Below, in pieces: positions 28,349 to 36,319 of a stretch of DNA of 63,780 bases. Position numbers and translations under genes: made by a program. Source of the DNA: Rhodocyclaceae bacterium (GTDB lineage: Bacteria; Pseudomonadota; Gammaproteobacteria; Burkholderiales; Rhodocyclaceae). Location of the stretch: assembly GCA_020445765.1 (NCBI GenBank), contig JAGRFY010000152.1:1-63780 (forward strand). The letters are read 5' to 3'. Below the pieces are notes generated by a model. It was not told where the DNA came from, searched no databases, and worked only from the letters and a program-made list of their open reading frames with translations. How positions within the stretch are numbered: position 1 is the first letter of the stretch; each line of letters starts with the position of its first letter.

Positions 28349-30127
28349 TCAGGCCTGCTTGTCCTGCGCCTGTTCGAGGCGCTCGATCTGTTCTTCGTAG
28401 GCGCGCAGGAACTCCTTGCCGAACAGGGTGTGGAAGTCGTCCTCAGCTTCGCGCGAGATATCCTCGTACATCTCGATGTAGAGATCCCAGAGTTTCGCCT
28501 TGCGGTGCATCGGCAATACGCTGTCCATCACCGACTTGCGCGTCAGGCGGCGTTCCAGCACCGACGGCGTGAAGCGCTTCAGCACCCCTTCGAGGGCCGC
28601 GCGCATGCCGGCAACGAAGCCGAACTGGTGCGAGCGCAGATCGTTGTAGGCATCGCGCATGGCCTCGCTCGGCGTCATGAAGCCCTTGCGCCTCGGTCCG
28701 AACAGATGGGCCAGCGCCATCGACAGGTCGGGCGAGAACTTCAGCGGGTTGTTGTCCTTGCTGACGATCATCGTGACGTCGGCCTTGACCTCGCGCTTGG
28801 TCATCGCCCGCGCCAGCAGAAGGTCCAGCGTGCCCTGGGTGCTCTCGCGCAGCAACTCGCCGATGCGCTCCATCACCTCCGGCGTCAGCGGAGCGCCGAG
28901 CGGCAATTCCGCCACGCCGAGGCCGCGCTTCAGCGCTGCGAGCAAGATGTCGCCGTCGGCGCCGCCGCTGTGCGGGGGGGGCGCCGCGATCGCGGCGGCA
29001 GGCGGTGACTTCGGCGGTTCCGGCGCAGCTGCCGGGCGTGCCTCGTGCTTGTGCGCTGCGGCCGCTTGGGCCGCCGGTGCGGCGGGTCTTGGCGCTGCCG
29101 ATGGCGCCGGTGCCGGTGCCGGTGCCTTCGAAGCCTTGTCGAGCGGCGCCCGCAACATCGTGTCGTCGGGAATCGCCGAGGCCGCCGGGAGCTTGAACGA
29201 CGCGTTGATCTCGGGCACGTCGTCGCGTTCGCTCTGCGGGGCTACCGGCCTCGCGGCGCCGCCAAAGGCCACCAGCGGATCGGTTTCCGCAGTGCCGAGC
29301 CCGTCATTGCCGTTGCTGCCCAGCGCTGAACCAGAGAACGGATCGACGGCAGACTTGCCCTTGTCGAGCGCGAACAGCGAATCGAGGTCGGCGGATTCGC
29401 CGAAGTTGTTACGCGCGATGCCGTGCTCGGACAGGCCGAGGTTGTCCGGCAATGGCGCGTCCTTCGGCTTCTCGGGCGGAGCCGCCAGCGGGTCGGCGAA
29501 CGGATCGAAATCGTCCGGGATGCCGCTGGCCGCCGGTGGCGCAGCGGCGGGTTGGCCGATGCCGGTGAACAATCCGGTGTCGGACGGGGCTGGCGATCTC
29601 GGCGTGGCGGGCGCCGCTGCCGGCGCAGGTCGCGGCTGCTCGGCGAACGGATCGGGAATCGGCGCAGCAGGCGCGGCACTGCCGAGCAGGTCGCCAAGTC
29701 CGCCATCGGCCGGCGCAGGTGACGGCCCGTCGAACAGACCCAGCGGGTCGGCACCAGAAGCCGATGGCGCCGCGGATAACGGTGCCGGCGGCGGCTCGGC
29801 GATGGGCGCTTCGTTCGCTGTGCTGACCTGGATCACGTACTCGCCAATCGCCAGCACGTCGCCGTCATCGAGTGGCGCGGTCATGCCGTGGCCGATCGGG
29901 CGCCCATTCAACAGAACCGGATTGGAGCCTTGGTCCGCGACCGAGAACTGCCCGTCGCGACACATCACCTTGGCATGGATGCGCGAGACGTGACGCTCCG
30001 GATCGGGAAGGAACAGGCGGTTGTTCTCCGATCGACCGATCGTGCCGCCCGCGCTGTCGAAGGTCGCTTCCCGTGGCTCGGGCAGCGGGCGTCCCCGGAA
30101 TGATTCAACTCGCAAACGGATCATCAT
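28349..30127 (-). CDS. tagH: FHA-domain T6SS protein TagH-like
   Basis: Cytoplasmic protein of 592 residues. The N-terminal FHA domain (about 25-95) has GRSENNRLFLPDP and HVSRIHAKV, the residues that bind phosphothreonine. A Pro/Ala-rich disordered linker of about 280 residues follows. The C-terminal T6SS-specific domain (about 400-575) has family text DNNPLKFSPD and AYNDLRSHQFGFVAGMRAAL. FHA proteins are activated by kinase phosphorylation and promote T6SS assembly. The downstream PP2C phosphatase and kinases support this. It is the first gene of the minus-strand regulatory operon and is divergent from the barrel and CHAT genes. Confidence 0.93.
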   Translation of the reverse strand: MMIRLRVESFRGRPLPEPREATFDSAGGTIGRSENNRLFLPDPERHVSRIHAKVMCRDGQFSVADQGSNPVLLNGRPIGHGMTAPLDDGDVLAIGEYVIQVSTANEAPIAEPPPAPLSAAPSASGADPLGLFDGPSPAPADGGLGDLLGSAAPAAPIPDPFAEQPRPAPAAAPATPRSPAPSDTGLFTGIGQPAAAPPAASGIPDDFDPFADPLAAPPEKPKDAPLPDNLGLSEHGIARNNFGESADLDSLFALDKGKSAVDPFSGSALGSNGNDGLGTAETDPLVAFGGAARPVAPQSERDDVPEINASFKLPAASAIPDDTMLRAPLDKASKAPAPAPAPSAAPRPAAPAAQAAAAHKHEARPAAAPEPPKSPPAAAIAAPPPHSGGADGDILLAALKRGLGVAELPLGAPLTPEVMERIGELLRESTQGTLDLLLARAMTKREVKADVTMIVSKDNNPLKFSPDLSMALAHLFGPRRKGFMTPSEAMRDAYNDLRSHQFGFVAGMRAALEGVLKRFTPSVLERRLTRKSVMDSVLPMHRKAKLWDLYIEMYEDISREAEDDFHTLFGKEFLRAYEEQIERLEQAQDKQA

Positions 30128-30288
30128 GAGCTAGCGATCTGTCTCCTGTTCGCGTCGCTGCGCGGGTCGCAGCCATTATGGCACAGCCCGGGACGGGGCA
30201 AACCGCCGCCCACCGGCTGGATCCGGCGGCCGTCGCGATGCTTCCGCCATCGTGTTGCTTTGCTCGCGCCGGCATGCCATGACCAGCC

Positions 30289-30294
30289 TATACT
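30289..30294 (+). promoter_or_regulatory. Possible -10 element for the barrel/CHAT operon
   Basis: TATACT lies 41 bases before the ATG at 30335, with an AAAAGGGGAA ribosome-binding site downstream. No good -35 hexamer is seen, so this is tentative. Confidence 0.3.
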
Positions 30295-30334
30295 TGGCAG
30301 TCTTTTTAACTCGATCTTACAAAAGGGGAAGCCA

Positions 30335-31564
30335 ATGCGGATCAGGATTCTTGCGCTGGTTGCGGTGCTGGCCGGTGCGTCCGGTGCAACGATGGGGCAG
30401 ACGGTGTGCGTATCCCCCACCGACGACTTGTACGGCCTCGGCGTCGACGTCGGTGGCGTTTGTGGCCAGGCTTCCTTTGATACCGCGCAGGATCTGATCG
30501 ACGGCCTCGAGACTTCGCAACTCGACGACGTCAATGCCAATTACGACGGCACTCAGATCGCCAATATGGAGATCTTCTTCAATTCACTGCCGATCACGCT
30601 GACCTTTCCAAACAGCGGATTTACCGGAAATGGCGCCGCCCTGGTGTTCTCTATTCCGGAACTGGGTATCAATGAAACCTTCGTCGGTACCGATCGCGAC
30701 GCCTCGCAGGACCTGCTCGAGGACTACCTGAAGGATTCGGGTGTAATCGCCGACATCATGAAGTACCAGGCCGCGAACTCGCCCCACAGTCCGATCTCGG
30801 GCCCGGGCGGCGTGATTCCGACCGCGGTGGCAAGTGACTTCGGCGAAGTCTTCAACACGATGCCGTCGGAGCAGGAGACCGAGGCCGCGAATCTGGTCGG
30901 CGCCGGTATCGGCCTCTCGTCGCTGTCGGTAGACGGGCGCGATACCACGATCACCACGGTCCCTCTGTCCTATGCAATCCGCAACTCGATCGACCCGCGG
31001 CGACAACTGGTGTTCAGCATGCCGATCACGGTCGCCGACTCGGAAGGCGCCAAGGCCTACTCGTTCTCGCTCGGCGTGGGCTATCGCTTCCCGATCAACG
31101 AGGCCTGGACCTTGACGCCGGCGGTACGCTACGGACTGACCGGTTCGGAAGATTTTGCGACCGTTGCCGGTGTCGCCTCGGCCACGCTGGCCAGTACCTA
31201 TGCGCTGCGCTTCGACGCCTTCGACATGGCGATCGGCAACATGATCGGCTACTACACCACCACCAAGATCGATGCCGGCGACTACTCGTTCGACCCGGGC
31301 ATCGACAACACCGTGCTGCGCAACGGCGTGATGCTGTCGCAGCCGGTCACTGTCGGCGGCAAGCGGCTGGCGATCGAATATTCCTTGATCGATACCCGCT
31401 ATCTCGGCACCGAGATCTATGTGGACAACACCCAGGAACTGGGCATCACGGTGGGCACCAACCGCAGCGCCTTCGCGTCGCGTTCGTACTTGCGCGGCGG
31501 CCTGAATCTGCTCAAGGGCAAGGACACCACCGGCATCTCGCTGAACATCGGCTACTGGTTCTGA
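30335..31564 (+). CDS. Predicted outer-membrane beta-barrel protein, uncharacterised
   Basis: Exported protein of 409 residues. It has a signal peptide (about 1-22, ending ATMGQ) and a 190-residue N-terminal part without a recognised domain. The C-terminal half consists of amphipathic strands typical of an outer-membrane barrel (for example SFSLGVGYRF and WTLTPAVRYGLTG), and the last residues are Y-W-F with the terminal Phe of BAM substrates. GGGGAA precedes the ATG. The CHAT lipoprotein starts five bases after its stop, so the two are almost certainly co-expressed. The family is not recognised; barrel structure is the only confident statement. Confidence 0.75.
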   Translation: MRIRILALVAVLAGASGATMGQTVCVSPTDDLYGLGVDVGGVCGQASFDTAQDLIDGLETSQLDDVNANYDGTQIANMEIFFNSLPITLTFPNSGFTGNGAALVFSIPELGINETFVGTDRDASQDLLEDYLKDSGVIADIMKYQAANSPHSPISGPGGVIPTAVASDFGEVFNTMPSEQETEAANLVGAGIGLSSLSVDGRDTTITTVPLSYAIRNSIDPRRQLVFSMPITVADSEGAKAYSFSLGVGYRFPINEAWTLTPAVRYGLTGSEDFATVAGVASATLASTYALRFDAFDMAIGNMIGYYTTTKIDAGDYSFDPGIDNTVLRNGVMLSQPVTVGGKRLAIEYSLIDTRYLGTEIYVDNTQELGITVGTNRSAFASRSYLRGGLNLLKGKDTTGISLNIGYWF

Positions 31565-31568
31565 GTCG

Positions 31569-33932
31569 ATGGCGGCGCGCGCTTGCGGGCTACGGGGCGC
31601 CCTCGGCATCCTGGCGGTCGCCGGGATGCTTGCATTGCCGGCCTGCGTGTCGCCCGGCGGTGGCGCGCGCGCCGATCGCGACCTCTACGGCGAGGTCTCG
31701 AGCTATGCCACCACCGGCCGCTTCGACGAGATCGAGCGCACGCTGGAGGCCGTCGCCCGCGAGCGACCGCTCTCCAACCAGGAGCGCCATGCCCTGTGCT
31801 TCGCGCACTCCAAGACCAAGCGCTACGATCGTCTGCTGCCCTGTCTCGATCAGCTCGAGGCCGGGCTGCGCAAGGGATCGACCCACACCTGGCTGTTCGG
31901 ACTCGACGACGCGACACCGGTCGTGCATCTGATGCGAGCGGTCGCCCGCACCGATCTTGCCCAGTACGGCGAGGCACGGGCCGAGGCCAAGAAGGCGATG
32001 GACTGGCTCGGCGGCGACTACGACGGCTACGGCGACATCGCGATCGAGGCACTGGCGGTCCGTTCGATTGCCGCGACGCTGTCGGGCGACACGGCTCGCG
32101 GGCGTGCGCTGGCCCGCGAACTCGAGAACCTCGACCTGCCGTGGGGCGAGGCCCACGATTTTGCAACGATTCGCTCCCTGGCCCTTGCGCGAGCCTATGC
32201 CGCCCTCGGTGACTTTCGTGCCGTGCTGCGGGTGATCCGCGAAGACGCGCATTTCGAGTGGCGGGTGTGGGCCGACAACCTGGTCAGCGGCGCCAGCCTG
32301 CGCGGCATCAGCAATTGGGTCTGGATCGAGTTGCCGCGGGGCTTTCTGCTCAACCGGGCACTGCTCGAGACTGGAGATATCGGCGCCGCACGTGCCGGAC
32401 TGGACACGCTGCTGACCGCGCCGGCGGCCCCCGCCAATGGCGAGATCTTCTGGATGATGCTCTACGATCGCGGCCGTATCGCGATCCGCGACGGCGACTC
32501 CGCGGCGGCCATTCGCTACTTCCGCCAGGCCATCGAGGTGATCGAACTGCAGCGCTCTTCGATCAATACCGAAGCCGCCAAGATCGGCTTCGTCGGCGAC
32601 AAGCAGGCCGTCTATGCGGAGCTGATCGAGATGCTGCTGGCCAGCGGCCGCAACAACACGGCCTTCGACTACATGGAGCGCTCGAAGGCGCGCGCGCTGG
32701 TGGACATGCTGGCGGCGAAGAATGATTTCGTGGTCACCGGGAAGCGTTCCGGCGAGGTCCGGGAGACCTTCGCTCGGCTCAAGGACACGATGCTCGACCG
32801 ACAACTGCAGGTGCCGATCGCCTCCGATGCGACCCGCGGCGCCGGCAGTCAGATGAGCCTTGAAGAGATCCGCAAGCGTCTTGCGGTGATTGCGCCCGAT
32901 CTCGCTTCGCTGATTTCGGTGGCGTCACTGACCACCAGCGACGTCGAGGCGCGCCTCAATGATGCGGAGGCGGTGCTCGAATACTATGGTCATGGCGGCA
33001 AGCTCTACGCCGCCGTGCTCGATCGGGGCAAGGTCACGGTCACCGAAATCGCAACCGACGGGCTTGCCGACGACGTGCGGGCCTTCCGCAAGGCGATCGA
33101 CGAGCGCGCCGACGACGTCGAGCGCCGCGCCCGCGTGCTCTACGACCGGCTGATCCGGCCGGTCAAGGGGCTCGCCGCCACCGGCAATCTGCTGGTGGTG
33201 CCCCACGGCATCCTCCACTATGTCTCGTTCGGTGCCCTGCACGACGGCAGCGACTACTGGCTGGCACGCCGCAGCCTGCGTTTCCTGCCGAGCGCCAGCG
33301 TGGTCGGATTTCTCGATACCCCGGCCGCACCGACCCCGCCACGCCACCTGTTGGCCTTCGGCAACCCGGATCTCGGCGACGAGCGCTTCGACCTGCCGAG
33401 CGCACAGCGCGAGGTCGAGGCGATCAGTGCGATGGTGCCTGACAGCCGGGCGCTGGTGCGGCGGCAGGCGAGCGAGACCGAATTCAGGAAGAATGCCGCG
33501 AGTTATCGCTATCTGCACATCGCCTCGCACGGCGAGTACAACGCCGACAACGCGCTGGAGTCACGCCTGCTGCTGGCCAGAGATGGCGACAACGACGGCT
33601 CATTGACCACCGACGAACTCTACAACCTCGAGCTCGATGCCGACATGGTGACCCTGTCGGCCTGCGAGACCGGCCTCGGTACCGTGCTCTCGGGCGACGA
33701 CGTCGTCGGACTGACCCGGGGCTTCCTGTATGCCGGGGCATCCAACATCGTGGCCTCGCTGTGGCAGGTGGATGACGATGCGACGACACTGCTGATGCAG
33801 AATTTCTATCGTCGCCTCGATACCGGCGAGCCGAAGCGCCACGCGCTGCGCCACGCCCAACTCGAGACCCGCGAGCACTACCCGCATCCGTTCTTCTGGG
33901 CAGCGTTCTTCGTGACTGGCAATGGGCGCTGA
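31569..33932 (+). CDS. CHAT-domain (caspase-like) lipoprotein
   Basis: Protein of 787 residues. It has a lipoprotein signal with lipobox LPAC (Cys at about residue 26), a helical TPR-like region (about 35-380), and a C-terminal CHAT domain (about 500-785). The catalytic pair is visible: His654 in IASHGEY and Cys699 in LSACETGLG. The domain ends in family text GDDVVGLTRGFLYAGA and ASLWQVDD. CHAT proteins are caspase-fold peptidases, often in effector or defence systems. A lipidated envelope version coupled to an outer-membrane barrel and next to T6SS signalling genes is unusual. Self-processing, protease or scaffold roles are all possible; the substrate is unknown. Confidence 0.88.
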   Translation: MAARACGLRGALGILAVAGMLALPACVSPGGGARADRDLYGEVSSYATTGRFDEIERTLEAVARERPLSNQERHALCFAHSKTKRYDRLLPCLDQLEAGLRKGSTHTWLFGLDDATPVVHLMRAVARTDLAQYGEARAEAKKAMDWLGGDYDGYGDIAIEALAVRSIAATLSGDTARGRALARELENLDLPWGEAHDFATIRSLALARAYAALGDFRAVLRVIREDAHFEWRVWADNLVSGASLRGISNWVWIELPRGFLLNRALLETGDIGAARAGLDTLLTAPAAPANGEIFWMMLYDRGRIAIRDGDSAAAIRYFRQAIEVIELQRSSINTEAAKIGFVGDKQAVYAELIEMLLASGRNNTAFDYMERSKARALVDMLAAKNDFVVTGKRSGEVRETFARLKDTMLDRQLQVPIASDATRGAGSQMSLEEIRKRLAVIAPDLASLISVASLTTSDVEARLNDAEAVLEYYGHGGKLYAAVLDRGKVTVTEIATDGLADDVRAFRKAIDERADDVERRARVLYDRLIRPVKGLAATGNLLVVPHGILHYVSFGALHDGSDYWLARRSLRFLPSASVVGFLDTPAAPTPPRHLLAFGNPDLGDERFDLPSAQREVEAISAMVPDSRALVRRQASETEFRKNAASYRYLHIASHGEYNADNALESRLLLARDGDNDGSLTTDELYNLELDADMVTLSACETGLGTVLSGDDVVGLTRGFLYAGASNIVASLWQVDDDATTLLMQNFYRRLDTGEPKRHALRHAQLETREHYPHPFFWAAFFVTGNGR

Positions 33933-33984
33933 CGCGGGCGGTCGGCGGCGGCTCCACCCGAAGTTTGCCGACGCCGGCTCTCCA

Positions 33985-34003
33985 CGGACGCCTGCTGCGT
34001 CCG
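33985..34003. terminator. Hairpin between convergent genes
   Basis: CGGACGC, loop CTGCT, GCGTCCG form a perfect 7-bp stem in the 93-base gap between the CHAT gene and the convergent membrane protein gene. No T-run is present. A bidirectional, weak terminator is possible. Confidence 0.3.
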
Positions 34004-34025
34004 CTCCGGCACGTCTGAGGCTGGA

Positions 34026-34739
34026 TCAACCCGCCCGCGGACGTGCTGCACCGATCCCGTCGTCGACCTGCTCGCCCGCCGCGGCCCGGGCTGCCCGCCG
34101 GACGATCGCGATGACGACCAGCGACAGCAGTGCCGCGAAGAAGCACCAGATCGAGACGAAGGCGTAGGCGTAGGCGATCGCACTGCCGACCACCGAAAAC
34201 AGGATCAGCAGGCCGAACAGGCGCACCGAATCGACCGACGAGAACAGCAGCGGTACCGACACGATCAGGGCGTACAGCGCCCGGATCACGCTGCGCGGCA
34301 CGATGCCGTCGTAGATCAGCACCGGGCCGTAGAGGATCGACCCCTTGGCCAGGCTGACGGAAATCCACTCGCGATGCAGCAGCAGCGGCAAATAGAGTGA
34401 CACACCGAGCGCGAAGCCGAGCACAGCCAGCACCGTGAACAGACGGCGCCGGTCGGCGCGCGTCTCGACGCTGCGGGCGGCCAAGGGCACGTAGAATGGC
34501 CACAGGCAGTAGGCGAAAGCGAGAAAGCCCAAGGCGGCCGTTTCGACCGCGATCGTGGTCGAGCCACCGAGGGCGAGCCACAGTCCGCCTTCGACGAACT
34601 GCTGCACGCCGAACAGCAGCGGAAAGCTGGCCAGCGGCAGGTATCGCCGGTCGTGGCGCAACGCGACGGTCGTCGCGTAGGCGCCAGCCGGAACGAGCAG
34701 ACCGGCCGTCACGAAGCTCGCAGTCGCCGAAAAGCACAT
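34026..34739 (-). CDS. Multi-pass membrane protein (DUF6629-like)
   Basis: Protein of 237 residues with about seven hydrophobic segments. The N-terminus MCFSATASF is a recognisable family start seen in small uncharacterised bacterial membrane proteins (DUF6629-like). I therefore chose the ATG at 34739 over one 63 bases upstream. The first segments carry LxxxPLLFGVQQFVEGGLW, where the Gln/Glu pair recurs in relatives. No transporter or enzyme signature is visible. It is the last gene of a minus-strand run that includes the repeat protein; whether they share a transcript is uncertain because the gap upstream is 137 bases. Confidence 0.7.
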   Translation of the reverse strand: MCFSATASFVTAGLLVPAGAYATTVALRHDRRYLPLASFPLLFGVQQFVEGGLWLALGGSTTIAVETAALGFLAFAYCLWPFYVPLAARSVETRADRRRLFTVLAVLGFALGVSLYLPLLLHREWISVSLAKGSILYGPVLIYDGIVPRSVIRALYALIVSVPLLFSSVDSVRLFGLLILFSVVGSAIAYAYAFVSIWCFFAALLSLVVIAIVRRAARAAAGEQVDDGIGAARPRAG

Positions 34740-34876
34740 GACAGGGCACTCCACGCCGGCGGGGCATGCCGGTCGAGATGCGATGGCGACCCGCGCGGCC
34801 ACGCCCCGCCCATGCCCGACACCTTAGGCCGCCGCGCCGATGCGGTGGTTGACCTCGCTCAATTTTCGGCGCCGGC

Positions 34877-35656
34877 TCAGCGCCGACGGGGTGTCAGCAG
34901 GCGCGCCGGGCGGCGGGATTCGGCCGTCTTGAAGAGCGAGAAGGTCTGACCCACGTAGCTGACCACGCCTTCGATCATCCCCAGATATTCGTCGAGCTCG
35001 GCCGTGCGCTCGGCCTCGACGAGCTGGATCGCGCGATGCTGCGGGGTGGTTTCGAACTGCACGTAGAACAGCGGTTCGCCGCGGCGCAGGATCAGCGGTG
35101 CCGTGGTGTCGTGCCACTCGAAGCCCCACATCAGCGGGCGCGGCCAGACGTTGATCGGGAAACGGCCGCTGAGCATCAGGCCCGGCAGCGGCTCGGCGCG
35201 GTAATGGAACGTCGGTGCCCATTGCGACAGGTACACCGGCTCGTCCGCGACGAAGATGTAGGGCAGCGCCAGTTGCAGCGTCGGGCGATCGGGTAATCGC
35301 CACTCGTCCTCTTCGACCCAGTGGATCAATTCGTCGATGCGCTCGGGCCGCAGGGTGGCCGCGTTGCCGAGGCGGTCGCGCACCGCTGGCCGGCCGAAAT
35401 CGTCGCGGACGTAGTCTAGGGCCAGGTCGAAGGGGCACTTGATTTCGAACAGTCGGCTCTCGAGTCCCAGAATGGCCGGGCATCTGGCTGCCGACTTGGC
35501 CGGCGGGGGCGCGCCGCGGTCGACGCCGCGCACGCGGGACGGCGGACCGTAGATCACGCTGCCGCGCGGGTCGTTGAGCAACCAGCCGACGGTCACCGGT
35601 CCGCCATCGCTCGCGCTGTCGTCGGCAGGCGGCTCGAAGTGTACGGTCAGGCGCAT
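34877..35656 (-). CDS. Uncharacterised protein downstream of the repeat peptide gene (DUF6065-like layout)
   Basis: Soluble protein of 259 residues with no signal peptide or membrane segment. It is rich in aromatic residues and beta strands: LPYIFVADEPVYLSQWAP (about 128-145), then RFPINVWPRPLMWGFEW, then GEPLFYVQF. This order of an aromatic beta core followed by a G-E-P turn recalls DUF6065 proteins, but the match is by eye only. It starts 51 bases after the stop of the KRFDTIYAG repeat gene on the same strand, which makes it the closest candidate partner, for example as a modifying or binding protein. No cofactor or metal motif can be named. Confidence 0.6.
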   Translation of the reverse strand: MRLTVHFEPPADDSASDGGPVTVGWLLNDPRGSVIYGPPSRVRGVDRGAPPPAKSAARCPAILGLESRLFEIKCPFDLALDYVRDDFGRPAVRDRLGNAATLRPERIDELIHWVEEDEWRLPDRPTLQLALPYIFVADEPVYLSQWAPTFHYRAEPLPGLMLSGRFPINVWPRPLMWGFEWHDTTAPLILRRGEPLFYVQFETTPQHRAIQLVEAERTAELDEYLGMIEGVVSYVGQTFSLFKTAESRRPARLLTPRRR

Positions 35657-35707
35657 CGGGCGGTCGCACCCCGGGGCGCCGATGTCGTGGCCGGCATCGC
35701 CAATCCT

Positions 35708-36235
35708 TCAGCCGAGCTGGGCGCGCATCCAGGCCGGCGCGGCCAGCCAGCGCTTGGCCTTGGTGTCGAGGTATTGTCGGGTGGCCGGGTTATAGACGAC
35801 GCTGACGACTTGCCGCGTGGTGGGGTCCTTGACCGTCATCGTCACGCCGCCGCCCTGGCGCGGCGCGCCCCAGTAGGTGAGGGCGTCGCTGCCGCCCGGG
35901 ACCGTATCGAAGCGCTTGCCGCCGCCGTAGACGGTATCGAAGCGCTTGCCGGCGTAGATCGTATCGAAGCGCTTGCCTGCATAGATGGTGTCGAAGCGCT
36001 TGCCTGCATAGATCGTATCGAAGCGTTTGCCAGCGTAGATCGTGTCCATGCGCTTGGCGAACGGCCGGGTCATGCCGGCAGTGTGGTCGAGGGTCCTGAA
36101 GCGGGCGCCGGCGTAGATCGTGTCGCGGCGGATCTCGGTAACCGCGCGCCCTCTGCGTTCGCCGCCGAGTCGCCTGATGTCGCGGTCGATCTCGAGGCGG
36201 TCGTTCCTGCCGTGGCCGATCTTTTTCTCGTTCAT
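35708..36235 (-). CDS. Protein with tandem KRFDTIYAG nonapeptide repeats, possible multi-core peptide precursor
   Basis: Protein of 175 residues in three parts. Residues 1-60 are basic and acidic, with an LGG at about 23-25 and one outlying RRDTIYAG. Residues 61-115 are six head-to-tail units: KRMDTIYAG, three exact KRFDTIYAG, KRFDTVYGGG and KRFDTVPGG. The rest is a short C-terminal domain with VTMTVKDPTTRQVVSVVYN and a Trp/Pro-rich end. Units keep the amino acids while codons change (AAA/AAG, ACG/ACC, TAC/TAT, GCT/GCA/GCC), so selection acts on the peptide. Each core is bounded by a dibasic KR. There is no signal peptide. GGAGG precedes the ATG. It could be a multi-core RiPP-like precursor or a repeat-mediated binding protein; neither is proven. 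Confidence 0.7.
   Translation of the reverse strand: MNEKKIGHGRNDRLEIDRDIRRLGGERRGRAVTEIRRDTIYAGARFRTLDHTAGMTRPFAKRMDTIYAGKRFDTIYAGKRFDTIYAGKRFDTIYAGKRFDTVYGGGKRFDTVPGGSDALTYWGAPRQGGGVTMTVKDPTTRQVVSVVYNPATRQYLDTKAKRWLAAPAWMRAQLG
35891..36055 (-). repeat. Six tandem 27-30 bp coding repeats
   Basis: In-frame array inside the repeat-peptide gene: five 27-bp units and one 30-bp unit (extra Gly codon), directly adjacent with no spacers. The core encodes K-R-F-D-T-I-Y-A-G. Most differences between the exact units are at synonymous third positions. Confidence 0.95.
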
Positions 36236-36319
36236 CGCTGCCTCCGCTGGCCAGTGGTGCCCATTACCTTGGCGCAGCCAGCGACGTCGGTCAAGGCAAA
36301 ACGGGCATCGAGCCGGCGA

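Noticed and set aside
30294-30322. TTGGCA-N17-TTACAA promoter before the barrel gene
   Set aside because: Its -10 would overlap the ribosome-binding site of the gene it would serve.
35891-36055. CRISPR-like array
   Set aside because: Units of 27-30 bp abut without spacers, lie in frame and differ at silent positions: a coding repeat.
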